A model generated the notes under the pieces. It was not told the DNA's origin and ran no database searches. It saw nothing but the letters and a program-made list of their open reading frames with translations. DNA of 64,000 nucleotides, from assembly GCF_002831625.1 (NCBI RefSeq), contig NZ_CP025116.1:3120777-3184776 (forward strand). The letters run 5' to 3'. The stretch is from Nonlabens sp. MB-3u-79 (GTDB taxonomy: Bacteria > Bacteroidota > Bacteroidia > Flavobacteriales > Flavobacteriaceae). The position numbers were made by a program, and so were the translations under genes. Below, one piece after another: positions 17,321 through 27,000 of this stretch; position 1 is the stretch's first letter; each line of letters starts with the position of its first letter.

Positions 17321-18184
17321 ATGGCTATAGAACAAAAGCATATTTCCAGTAAATGGAGGCGTAAAGTTCATGAAATTATTTATGAGGCAGACACGCCTAC
17401 TGGTAAGCTCTTTGATATTGTTCTTTTAATCATCATCATCATCAGTCTGATACTAGTAATGATGGAAAGTGTGCCGAGTTTAGGAGCAAAATATGCCGAG
17501 GAATTTATTCTTGCAGAGTGGATCATAACCATCTTTTTTACCATAGAATACGCCCTGAGAATCATATCGATTAATAAACCTTCTAAATATATTTTTAGCT
17601 TTTACGGTATAATCGACCTCTTATCCACCATACCCTTGTATCTCACCTTTTTCTTCGGCGGTCTCAATGCATTGTTAGCTGTAAGGTCTTTAAGATTACT
17701 TAGAATCTTTAGGATATTAAAAATCACACGTTATGTAGGTGAGGCAGATAAACTGACTAAAGCTCTTAAATCTAGCGGTCCTAAAATTGCTGTTTTCCTA
17801 TTTGCAGTTTTGGTCGTTTCCATTATCATGGGCACAGTAATGTACCTGGTAGAAGGTCCAGAAAGTGGTTTTGTAAGTATCCCAACATCTATTTACTGGT
17901 GTATTGTCACACTGACTACCGTAGGTTTTGGAGATATTGCTCCTGTAACGCCTTTAGGACAGTTTCTAGCTACTATAATTATGATCCTGGGTTATGGAAT
18001 AATAGCCGTTCCAACAGGAATCGTTAGTGTCGAATACTCTCAAAATAAAAAGGCTAAGGACGCCTCTGCACAAGATCCTAATCCCCGACAAGTCAACACA
18101 CAAACTTGTCAAAATTGTCATTCAGAAAAACATCAAGACGGTTCTCACTTTTGTCATAACTGTGGATATTCCTTAGATGAATAA
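17321..18184 (+). CDS. Voltage-gated-type K+ channel with C-terminal zinc ribbon
   Basis: Ion channel of 287 residues with six membrane helices: helices S1-S4 in about 25-135, with an arginine-rich S4 (RSLRLLRIFRILKITRY), then the pore. The selectivity filter TLTTVGFGD near residue 205 is the classic K+ signature. The C-terminal cytosolic tail holds CQNC and CHNCG pairs about 17 residues apart, a small zinc ribbon not part of the usual channel. The ATG abuts the stop of the E1 gene and the 3' end overlaps miaA by eight bases, so all three are likely co-transcribed. Confidence 0.9.
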   Translation: MAIEQKHISSKWRRKVHEIIYEADTPTGKLFDIVLLIIIIISLILVMMESVPSLGAKYAEEFILAEWIITIFFTIEYALRIISINKPSKYIFSFYGIIDLLSTIPLYLTFFFGGLNALLAVRSLRLLRIFRILKITRYVGEADKLTKALKSSGPKIAVFLFAVLVVSIIMGTVMYLVEGPESGFVSIPTSIYWCIVTLTTVGFGDIAPVTPLGQFLATIIMILGYGIIAVPTGIVSVEYSQNKKAKDASAQDPNPRQVNTQTCQNCHSEKHQDGSHFCHNCGYSLDE

Positions 18185-19091
18185 GAAGACTCTTTTATGT
18201 ATTGTTGGGCCTACTGGTATAGGCAAAACTGCTTTAAGCATCGCTTTCGCGAAAGCTTATAACACTTCCATTATCTCCTCTGATTCCAGACAATTTTACA
18301 AGGAAATGACTATTGGCACAGCTGTTCCAGAAAAGGAAGAGCTAGAGGCTGCACCACATTACTTTATTCAAGATAGAAGCATTCACGAAGACTATTCTGT
18401 GGGGGATTTTGAACGAGATGTAATGGGAAAATTGCCAGAGCTTTTTAAAAAGAATGACCTTGTGGTTATGGTAGGAGGAAGTGCGCTATATGAAAAAGCA
18501 GTGACCCATGGCCTTGATGTGCTTCCAGACGTACCCCTAGAAATTCAAGGAGAATTAAAGGAGGAATTTGAAGTAAAAGGTATTTTTTGGCTACAAGAAG
18601 AATTGAAAAAAAACGATCCCGAATATTTTAACACGGTAGACATTCACAATGCTCACAGACTGTTAAGAGCTATAGGTATTTTTCGCGCAAGCGGTAAAAA
18701 GATGAGTGAATTAAGAACTGGAAAAGCCCAAGAAAGAAACTTTAATATCCTTAAAATAGGGCTTGAAGCTGATCGTGAAGATCTTTATAACCGCATCAAC
18801 CACCGTGTGGACCTCATGCTAGAAAGAGGTCTTGAAAAAGAAGCCGAACAACTCAAAGACCACAAAGAATTAAACGCATTACAGACCGTAGGCTATAAAG
18901 AACTCTTTGCATATTTTGCAGGGACATGCGATTTTACAGAAGCCGTAAGACTTATAAAACGCAATACACGTCGATTTGCAAAACGACAGCTTACGTGGTA
19001 CCGCAAAGACGAGAGCGTTACTTGGTATCACCACAAAACTCACCATACAGAAATAGTACAGCGAGTGAGTGAAAAACTTATGGATGTATAA
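18177..19091 (+). CDS. miaA: tRNA dimethylallyltransferase
   Basis: Adds a dimethylallyl group to adenosine 37 of tRNAs that read codons starting with U. The 304-residue protein has the P-loop GPTGIGKT at residues 10-17, the substrate loop SSDSRQFYKEM, the GGSALY segment near 101, and the C-terminal QTVGYKELFAYF and RRFAKRQLTWYR motifs. A palindrome copy at 18243-18256 encodes AFAKA in the helix after the P-loop, where the family tolerates variation. Overlaps the channel gene by eight bases and converges on the response-regulator gene. Confidence 0.96.
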   Translation: MNKKTLLCIVGPTGIGKTALSIAFAKAYNTSIISSDSRQFYKEMTIGTAVPEKEELEAAPHYFIQDRSIHEDYSVGDFERDVMGKLPELFKKNDLVVMVGGSALYEKAVTHGLDVLPDVPLEIQGELKEEFEVKGIFWLQEELKKNDPEYFNTVDIHNAHRLLRAIGIFRASGKKMSELRTGKAQERNFNILKIGLEADREDLYNRINHRVDLMLERGLEKEAEQLKDHKELNALQTVGYKELFAYFAGTCDFTEAVRLIKRNTRRFAKRQLTWYRKDESVTWYHHKTHHTEIVQRVSEKLMDV

Positions 19092-19095
19092 CTAT

Positions 19096-19812
19096 TTAAT
19101 AATCTACTTGATCCTTAACTAACAGTCGGAATCCTTCTCCGTGAATGTTAACGATTTCTACATTATCATCTTCTTTAAGATATTTACGCAACTTTGCTAT
19201 GTAAACGTCCATTGATCTGGATGTGAAATAATTATCATCTCTCCAGATTTTTGTAAGTGCTAATTCACGAGGCATTAAATCGTTGAGATGCAAGGCTAGT
19301 AAACGCAGCAATTCATTTTCTTTAGGAGAAAGTTTGATAGGTTCTTTATCACTTACAGAAAGAAATCTAAGCTTAGAATTTAGGTGAAAGTTTCCTATCT
19401 GGAATTCAAATTCCTTAGAGTCAGCGACACTGTCTTGACCTTTACGTTGCATGATTGCTCTGATCTTCATAAGAAGAACCTCACTATCAAAGGGCTTGTT
19501 TAAGTAGTCATCTGCTCCTACTTTATAACCTCTTAATACATCTTCTTTCATCGCCTTAGCCGTTAAGAAAATAATAGGCACTTCTTCATTTTTTTCTCTG
19601 ATCTCTTTTGCTAGAGTAAACCCGTCCTTATAAGGCATCATAACATCTAGAATACAAAGATCATAATTATCCTTTTTGAATTTCTCAAAGCCTTCCATAC
19701 CGTTTTTTGCATGAGTGACATCAAAGTCATTCATTAAAAGGTAATCTTTCAATACTGTTCCGAAATTCGGGTCGTCCTCTACTAAGAGTATTTTTTTGTT
19801 TTCAGTTTCCAT
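19096..19812 (-). CDS. OmpR/PhoB-family response regulator (RprY-like)
   Basis: DNA-binding response regulator of 238 residues. The receiver domain (1-120) has the acidic pair EDD, phospho-acceptor aspartate in CILDVMMPYKDG, and the lysine in NKPFD. The C-terminal winged helix (about 140-232) ends in IHGEGFRLLV. It is paired with the histidine kinase gene 17 bases upstream. The pair looks like RprXY of Bacteroidetes, which affects growth and stress genes, but targets here are unknown. Confidence 0.9.
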   Translation of the reverse strand: METENKKILLVEDDPNFGTVLKDYLLMNDFDVTHAKNGMEGFEKFKKDNYDLCILDVMMPYKDGFTLAKEIREKNEEVPIIFLTAKAMKEDVLRGYKVGADDYLNKPFDSEVLLMKIRAIMQRKGQDSVADSKEFEFQIGNFHLNSKLRFLSVSDKEPIKLSPKENELLRLLALHLNDLMPRELALTKIWRDDNYFTSRSMDVYIAKLRKYLKEDDNVEIVNIHGEGFRLLVKDQVDY

Positions 19813-19829
19813 AAGTAATTAATTTAAAT

Positions 19830-21389
19830 TTATGTTATTATAGGCAGATGAATACTAAAGGTACTGCCTTTTCCTTTGATACTATCTACGTGTATTTCAC
19901 CGTGGCAATCGTCTAAAATTCTTTTTGCGTAAGCCAGCCCTAATCCATGGCCTTTTACGTTGTGTATATCACCCGTATGCTCCCTAAAGAATTTTTGAAA
20001 GATCTTGCGCTGCGCTTGTTTGCTCATTCCTATTCCTTGGTCGCGCACTTTGATAACCAGCTTGTCTTTTATATTTTCTGTAAACACATCGATTACAGGT
20101 GCGCCTTCTGTGTATTTTATAGCGTTCTCAAGAACATTTACTACTACATTGGTAATATGACTCTCGTTGACAAGAACCTCTGTTCTAAGGGCTCCTAAAT
20201 GAGTTTTAATTACGCCACCTTTTTCTTCTAATATAAGCTGGATGTGAGAAATACTATCCTCAATAATCTCATCCATATCCAATGGTTCTTTATCTATATT
20301 GAGATCGTCTCTCTCTAGTTTTGAAATCCTCAGTACGTTTTCTACCTGACTGTGCATACGCTTGTTTTCTTCTCTAATCATTCTCAGGTAATTAGAAACT
20401 TTATCTGGATCTGATGATATTTTAGGATGCTTTAAAGAATCCAAAGCAAGATTTATAGTAGCAATAGGCGTCTTAAACTCATGAGTCATGTTATTGATAA
20501 AATCTGTCTTGATCTGAGAGATTTGACGCTGTTTAAAAATTTGCTTTATAGCATTGGAATAAGCGACTACGATAACAGTGGTAAACATCAATGATAATAA
20601 AGCCATTCCAGCTACAGAAGAAAGTATGTACTTCTTTCTATCAGGCATATTTAAGTATAGCAAATAAGGTTCTGTCTCTAAATTGCTGTTTTTATAAATA
20701 GGATAGCCCCAAGTCGCCTCTGCTAAAAAGTCAAAATCATCAGATTGAACTCGTGTAGCAAACCCGTCTTGATAAATCGCAAATTCAAAATCTGCTTCTA
20801 TAGGTCTATTTTGTAATTCTTCTCGTATGATTTGTTGTAGCTCCTCTTTGGAGATACGTTGAGAAATAGGTAATAGACTATTGTAGTTGCTGATCAACTC
20901 TTCATCAACTTTTCTAGCGTATTTATCCAGCTGCGAAAGCTCTTGAAAGGTCTTTTTCTTTCTTTCAGGATTGACCTCTGTATCCAATACACTTTTTTTA
21001 CTCAGTAGCTTATTGAAGGTTATACTGTCTAACTCAAGGTCCAATAACTGAGGGTTGAGCTTGTAATTTTCATTAAGCAAGCTATTGCTGTACGTAGAAG
21101 CTTCCTCTTGATTTTGATTGCGCTGGATAAGCATCAGCTCACTAATCGTTCTTGTATCGGGCTGTACGCCTAAACTATCTCTTATTTGATCCAGGACATT
21201 GTAAAAATTTTCTACTTCGCGGCTATCTAATTCTGAGGATACCGAAGCTAGTGTTTGCTTAACTGCAAATGAAAATTGATATTCCTTATCGCTTACACTA
21301 TTAATGATCCAGTAGATCTGAACCATTACAATTCCTGCAAGGGATACACTCATTAATCCGATAAGAAAATATAAAACTCGTTTTTGCAC
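19830..21389 (-). CDS. Sensor histidine kinase (RprX-like)
   Basis: Membrane sensor kinase of 519 residues. Two membrane helices (about 7-28 and 255-275) enclose a periplasmic domain of about 225 residues with helical, glutamine-rich stretches. The H box is MTHEFKTPI near residue 305, the N box VVVNVLENAIKY, and the G boxes DQGIGM and GHGLGL; all are intact. The start is GTG at 21387-21389, four bases after a TAGATTTG -7 box, so the message is probably leaderless. Feeds phosphate to the response regulator directly downstream. Confidence 0.9.
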   Translation of the reverse strand: MQKRVLYFLIGLMSVSLAGIVMVQIYWIINSVSDKEYQFSFAVKQTLASVSSELDSREVENFYNVLDQIRDSLGVQPDTRTISELMLIQRNQNQEEASTYSNSLLNENYKLNPQLLDLELDSITFNKLLSKKSVLDTEVNPERKKKTFQELSQLDKYARKVDEELISNYNSLLPISQRISKEELQQIIREELQNRPIEADFEFAIYQDGFATRVQSDDFDFLAEATWGYPIYKNSNLETEPYLLYLNMPDRKKYILSSVAGMALLSLMFTTVIVVAYSNAIKQIFKQRQISQIKTDFINNMTHEFKTPIATINLALDSLKHPKISSDPDKVSNYLRMIREENKRMHSQVENVLRISKLERDDLNIDKEPLDMDEIIEDSISHIQLILEEKGGVIKTHLGALRTEVLVNESHITNVVVNVLENAIKYTEGAPVIDVFTENIKDKLVIKVRDQGIGMSKQAQRKIFQKFFREHTGDIHNVKGHGLGLAYAKRILDDCHGEIHVDSIKGKGSTFSIHLPIIT

Positions 21390-21393
21390 AAGA

Positions 21394-21401
21394 CAAATCT
21401 A
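21394..21401 (-). promoter_or_regulatory. -7 promoter box TAGATTTG before the kinase gene
   Basis: TAnnTTTG match on the minus strand, four bases before the GTG start. No clear -33 TTTG found. Supports GTG as the true start and a leaderless message. Confidence 0.5.
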
Positions 21402-21469
21402 ACATATAGAGAAAGTGTTAAAAACTCTTTAACCATATATTAACTTTGTGAAAATCGTAGAAGTAATTA

Positions 21470-22063
21470 TTATTTTAACAAAACTTCATGAATACTCCAT
21501 ACAGATGCTGCTATTTGTTGAAGATCTTCATTTACTATGACAAAATCTGACAATCCCAGTCGTTGTCCTTCAGACCATTGATGACCAAGTCTGGAGACTA
21601 CTTCTGCTCTACTCGCAGTATCACGATCCATAACCCTTCTTATTCTTTCTTCTATACCAGCAGTTACTAAAACAACCTTATCACATAAAAGGTGACCGTT
21701 ACTTTCGAACAAAACCGCAGCCTCATAGATAATATACGGAGAATTTTGTTGGAGAATCCACTCCTTAAAGTAAGCCCTAACTGCGGGATGCATAATTTTA
21801 TTTAGTGATGTCAAAAGCGTTTTATCGCTAAACACCTTGGAAGCAATATATTTTTTATTAGGCACTACTATTCCATTGTCCTCTCGATCATAAGAATTCT
21901 TACCTAATAAATTAATAACAGCTTCGATAACTTGAGGGTCTGTAGCTAATAATTTTTTAGAAACATCATCTGCAATAAAAATAGGAATCCCTAAATTTTC
22001 AAATTCGTGGGCCACTGTAGATTTACCACTGCCTATTCCACCTGTCAGACCTACTATTTTCAT
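21470..22063 (-). CDS. coaE: Dephospho-CoA kinase
   Basis: Last step of coenzyme A synthesis: phosphorylates dephospho-CoA. The 197-residue protein has the P-loop GLTGGIGSGKST at residues 5-16, the IADDVSKKLL segment with its catalytic aspartate, and the lid region RRVMDRD. Length is normal for the family. It begins at the base after the YbbR-like gene stop, forming a tight operon with that gene and the glycosyltransferase upstream. Confidence 0.95.
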   Translation of the reverse strand: MKIVGLTGGIGSGKSTVAHEFENLGIPIFIADDVSKKLLATDPQVIEAVINLLGKNSYDREDNGIVVPNKKYIASKVFSDKTLLTSLNKIMHPAVRAYFKEWILQQNSPYIIYEAAVLFESNGHLLCDKVVLVTAGIEERIRRVMDRDTASRAEVVSRLGHQWSEGQRLGLSDFVIVNEDLQQIAASVWSIHEVLLK

Positions 22064-22993
22064 TTATTTAATAGTTAAGACTTGTACTTGTTTAGGATTG
22101 ATGCGATAAGAAATAATTTTATCATTGCTTATTTCTATCTCAGGTATGACAGCTATGTTTAACTGCTCGATAAGTTCATAATTTATGAAAACACTAATAT
22201 CTTGTGCTTTAATTTGATTAAAGTTAGCAACCGCTGTAGAATAAACAACTTGCACATTATCAGGTATCAGCTTTACTTGCTGATCTACGGGCACGTTTAA
22301 AAGTCTTACAGGGATGTTTATTTTACCTTCAGTCATTTGGGTTGCTTCTACGCGTAAGCTCAGTATTGGAGGCTCAAAATTTAACTCCCGATCAATTTCC
22401 TTCAAATCAATTTCTAGTGTAGTTAAGCTGTCCTTAATAAGGAGTTTTGAATCTCTAGTGATAACAAGCTCCTGAAGCGCATTTACTTTTACATCATTAC
22501 CAGTAATGGTAACACTGTCTACTTGAAAATAAGGCTCTTTAACAGCAAGATAATTCAAGGTGTAATCAAGAGCTACTTTATTTACAACAGGAACCTTCTT
22601 TGACTTGAATCTTTTAAACTCGATGGGAATATCCAGATCATCTGCACTCAAGATTTCATAAGAAAGGGTATTGGATCTTTTGATCTTTTTGACACTTTTC
22701 GTAGGGTTAAAGTACAAGGTATCATTGCGTGAAAAGGTGTTTTCCTTAAAATCCAATTTTACCTGATGTCCGAATATTTTTTCCCAAATAAGGGTAAATC
22801 CGGTAGCACTTATCTCCACTGGCACATTTAGCTGCTTAGAATTAGCATCCAAAGTAACACTATTAGGTACATTTATAAAACTGACATTAAAAATAACTTC
22901 TTCCTTATAAACATCTTTATACTTAGATATAAACCACAAGCTGGCTACTACCACTACTACAAGAAAGAAACCTATGATGCGTTTGTATTTCAT
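22064..22993 (-). CDS. YbbR/CdaR-like protein
   Basis: A 309-residue protein with one N-terminal membrane helix (IIGFFLVVVVVASLWFIS) and repeated beta-rich YbbR-like segments outside the membrane (for example PNSVTLDANSKQLNVPVEI and GKINIPVRLLNVPVDQQVKL). In Firmicutes CdaR regulates a diadenylate cyclase, but in Bacteroidetes the YbbR gene often just sits next to coaE. No cyclase gene is seen here. Lies between the glycosyltransferase and coaE with no spacing. Confidence 0.8.
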   Translation of the reverse strand: MKYKRIIGFFLVVVVVASLWFISKYKDVYKEEVIFNVSFINVPNSVTLDANSKQLNVPVEISATGFTLIWEKIFGHQVKLDFKENTFSRNDTLYFNPTKSVKKIKRSNTLSYEILSADDLDIPIEFKRFKSKKVPVVNKVALDYTLNYLAVKEPYFQVDSVTITGNDVKVNALQELVITRDSKLLIKDSLTTLEIDLKEIDRELNFEPPILSLRVEATQMTEGKINIPVRLLNVPVDQQVKLIPDNVQVVYSTAVANFNQIKAQDISVFINYELIEQLNIAVIPEIEISNDKIISYRINPKQVQVLTIK

Positions 22994-23995
22994 TTATTTA
23001 AAGAATAATTTAGGAAATGCAGTTCTCTCTTCCTGTTTTAAGATGGTAATTTTTATCCAAGATTTTAAAAACCCTGTTCCATAAGCGCAAAACTGAATTA
23101 GTGCTGCAAAAACAGATCTCAAGCCTATAGCCACTCCGTTTTTAATAGAAGAATGGATAAACAAGATAATGAAATAAAGCAGATATAAACTTAAAAACAA
23201 AAGATTCCCCGAAATTGATAAAATTACTGCTGCCAAAAAAAACAAACAAAATAAAGTAGGAAGCCAGTAGGTGATGCGCTTAGTACTGGGATGCCACTTG
23301 TTAAGAATCACTCTAACTTTTCCAAATTTATTTACTTGTCTATAAAATAACTTCCAAGAGATGCGTCTTTCATGATAAACATAAGCTTCCTTTATCAGTA
23401 CGGTATCAAATCCGTGTTGCCACAACCTGATCGTTAGGTCTGGATCTTCCCCTGGATGCATTTTTCCAAAGCCACTCGTTTGTTCAAAAGCTTTTTTACT
23501 CAATCCCATATTAAAACTTCTGGGTTGAAATTTACCTAATTTTTCACTGCCTCCTCTAATTCCTCCAGTAGTAAGAAAGGAAGTCATGGAGTAGTCAATC
23601 GCTTTTTGAAGGCTACTAAAACTATCATGAGCCGCATCAGGACCTCCATAACAATCTACATAATGATGAGACAAATAGGTGTCCACATTCTTTAGATACT
23701 GTTTAGGTAAAATACAATCACTATCTAGAATAATAAAATAATCCCCCACAGCCTGCCTCATACCAAAATTCCTAGAGTCTCCAGGGCCAGAATTAGGCTT
23801 GTAAAAATAGTTGATTGTTAAGCTTTCGCGAAAGCGAGAACAAATCACCTCACTGCTCAAATCAGATCCATCCTCAATAATGACTACTTCAAAATCTCTT
23901 TCAAAGACTAATTGAGAAAGACTAACAAGTAATTTTTCTATCTCTTCAGGTCTGTTAAAAACAGGTATGATAAAGGAGTAATGGATTGCATTCAC
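22994..23995 (-). CDS. Membrane-associated family 2 glycosyltransferase
   Basis: GT-A glycosyltransferase of 333 residues: SFIIPVFNRPEEI start, VVIIEDGSD strand, metal-binding DSD in IILDSDCI, and HPGEDPDLTIRL near residue 180. Two C-terminal membrane helices (about 243-285) anchor it. Start is GTG at 23993-23995, with a -7 box TATTTTTG four bases upstream, suggesting a leaderless message. First gene of the operon with the YbbR-like gene and coaE. A truncated copy of its 5' end exists at 31130-31295. A palindrome copy at 23822-23835 encodes FRES. Confidence 0.88.
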   Translation of the reverse strand: MNAIHYSFIIPVFNRPEEIEKLLVSLSQLVFERDFEVVIIEDGSDLSSEVICSRFRESLTINYFYKPNSGPGDSRNFGMRQAVGDYFIILDSDCILPKQYLKNVDTYLSHHYVDCYGGPDAAHDSFSSLQKAIDYSMTSFLTTGGIRGGSEKLGKFQPRSFNMGLSKKAFEQTSGFGKMHPGEDPDLTIRLWQHGFDTVLIKEAYVYHERRISWKLFYRQVNKFGKVRVILNKWHPSTKRITYWLPTLFCLFFLAAVILSISGNLLFLSLYLLYFIILFIHSSIKNGVAIGLRSVFAALIQFCAYGTGFLKSWIKITILKQEERTAFPKLFFK

Positions 23996-23999
23996 ATTT

Positions 24000-24007
24000 C
24001 AAAAATA
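24000..24007 (-). promoter_or_regulatory. -7 promoter box TATTTTTG before the glycosyltransferase
   Basis: TAnnTTTG match four bases before the GTG start and just past the terminator of the giant gene upstream. The same box is kept in the broken copy near 31300. Confidence 0.45.
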
Positions 24008-24015
24008 GACAATAA

Positions 24016-24047
24016 AAAAAGGCCATTCTGTAAAGAATGGCCTTTTT
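24016..24047 (-). terminator. Terminator of giant paralog A
   Basis: Stem AAGGCCATTCT / AGAATGGCCTT with a GTAA loop and T-runs on both sides, 19 bases past the stop of the 2214-aa gene. An identical hairpin follows paralog B at 31316-31347. Confidence 0.85.
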
Positions 24048-24065
24048 ATCAATTAGAATTATATT

Positions 24066-27000
24066 CTAGTTTCGAATCACCTTCACTACTCTGCTCTGTT
24101 CTCCTGAGGACACCTCAATAAGATACAATCCAGAAGGGAAAGGAGATAAGTCTATGCTAGAAGAAGTCGCATTAGGCTGAGCAACTAGTAATTGCTGTCC
24201 TAATAGGTTTCTTACAATTATTCCATCAATAACTTGCTGACCATTAAAGCTTACCAAGTTATCTGTAGGATTAGGATAATAGCTGAATTCAAAAGAATCA
24301 ATATCATCAACCCCTACTGTGCCATCTACCGTAAAGTTATCTACGAAGAAGTCCACATCATTACCATCGGCAACAGTACCATTAGTAGACCAGAAAGCAA
24401 ATCTAACAACACCCGAATAAGCTCCTAATGAGAACGTTTCAAGCTGACCAATAGCTGGTAAGCTATCTGCAGCATCATAGGTTGTGATGTTATTCCAAGT
24501 AACTCCAGAATCTGTAGTAATCAAGAATTGAACTTGATCATCACTACCAAAGTTATCTGTAGTTGTAGATGCAAAAGCAGTCAATGCCACATCAAATGTA
24601 ACACTAAAAGAAGAACCTGGATTTGTACCTAGATCAATTTCTGGAGAAACTAACCAGTCCATATCGCCACCACTGTTCCAGATATTTACACGAGCTGCCT
24701 GACCAAATACATTTGCTGTATCATTTCCAAAATCATCAGCTCCCCAAGAACCGTTTAATCCGTTAGGACCAGTTACTATATCTGTATTACTACCTTCTTC
24801 CCAGCACACGCCTGCGAAAGTTGTAAAGTCATTTCCAGCAGTTCCTCCTGCAGTTCCGTAAGGAGCTACAAAAGGAGCACATGGTGTAATAAATGTAAAC
24901 GGACCAACCCAAGTAGAGAAATCGCCAGCACCACAATCGGCTCTAACAAAATAATCATAACTCGTCGAAGCGACTAAACCGGTAGCTGTAACTGGATTTG
25001 TTGCATTCAAGCTTTCATAAACCGCACCGGCAGTTCCTTGAGCTATTCCAATAGGTTGCACCTCTACTTGCCATACCGTTGCCGAACCACTTTCAGTCCA
25101 TGACAAATCTGCAGTAGAACTAGTAATTTGAGACACTGCTAATGCTGAAGGAGCAGTACATGAAGGTGGAGGCGCACAAGTTACCGTTGCAGACCAACCA
25201 TCTCTTACTGCTGAACCATCTGAGGACCATACAAAAGTTAAACATCCAGAAGCACTGGTACCGACTAAATTTTCTAAAGTCAAATCACCTGTACCTGAAC
25301 CATTGTCCCAGCACCACTCTGTATCACCACTAGGAGTGTTGATTGTAGGAAAAGTAGTATCAGGACCGTCGTATATAGTAAGACCATCAAAACATCCTGC
25401 AAATGAATCTTCCATTTCATTAGATGTGAAGTTTACATAAACCACATCACCAGGATTATCTGGACAGATATTGTAAGTGATGTTTTCATTATTTTGATAC
25501 TGGCCTGAAGCACCTCCTGAATCTAGGAACAAATCACCCGCACAATAATCTGGAGTAGTACTAAAACTAAACGGACCTATCCATAAACTAGTTTCAGTCG
25601 GACTACAAATAGATCTAACATAGTATTCGTAATCGGTATCAGATAAAAGTCCTGTAATAGGGTTGGTCGTATTATCCATTGTAGAGACAATACCGTTAGC
25701 TCCCATTCCTTGGGTAAACCCAGCTACATCTATTTCATATTCCCATGTAGTAGCAGTCCCATTTTCTGTCCAACTAAGGTCAGCAGAAGAGCTAGACACG
25801 CCTGTTGCTGTAAGCGCGGTAGGATCTGGACAAAAGTTACCACAAGCGGCAACTTCAATCAAATCTATAGACATATCTCCTTCAAAACCTGTTGAAACAT
25901 GACTGTTAGCAAATTCAAGATAAATCACCTGACCGTTGTAGGCAGTAAGATCAACACCAATAGGTGCCCATGAGTCCATGTCACTCGTTTGCAAATCACC
26001 ACTCCATGTAAACACATTGGTAAAAGGACCTGTTGCAGCGGTAGAAACACCTACTTCTAAAGTACCCATATCTCCACCAAAAGCGTGCATATAGAAACTC
26101 AATTCTGCTGCTCCAGTACCTGTTGAAAGGTTGATCGCTGGAGAAATAGCAGAAGCTCGGGTGTTATTGGCACCAGATGCTTCAAACTCCATATGATTAG
26201 TAGCATCAAAAGAAGCTAAAGGACCTGTATTGAAACTATTGGTATTACCCGCAGTAATATCCCAATCTCCAGCATTACCAGAGAAGGTAGTCCCTGTCCA
26301 TCCGATAGCACCACTCTCAAAGCTTTCTGTAAAAACAGTCGCTGGAGAACCCGTAGTACAAGTAACTCCTTGTGGCCCTGTAGGGAATGTTCTAATTAAT
26401 AAAGGATTTGTAGAAGGACTGATATCCATAGGTGCACATACAGCAAATACTCTTATTTCATATTGTGTATTAGCAGTAAGCATATCTAGCAAGTAACTCG
26501 TATTAGAGGTCAGACCAGTTCTAGTTCCTAATGAACCAGCTCCACCAGGAGTAAATCCAGGAGTACCGTATTCTACAATCCATTCTGTTTCTGTCCCACC
26601 TACTGTCCATGACAATTCAACAGAGCTATCTGCTAAATTTGCTATAGTTACAGCACTAGGTTGTGGACAACTAGGAATTTCTTCATAATTCACATCATCT
26701 AAGTACATCGCGTCAAAAGTTCCTGCAGGAACAAACCTGAAAGCAACCCATCCACCTGTAGTCGTTAAGGCAGAGAAATTAACCGTTTGTTCTGCGTATT
26801 GATCATCTGGTAAATCAGCGTTTGTAAAGGTTTGAGCAACTGTAAATGTTGTTGCATCAGCAGGATCTGTCATAGTTCCTACCTCAAGTCCACCTAAATC
26901 TCTATCATAAGCAAAGAAACGAACTCGTTTAGTGGCATCTAGATCAGAGAATTCTGGTAAGATATAATACAACTCTGCAGTAGCTCCTGTGGAACCACTG

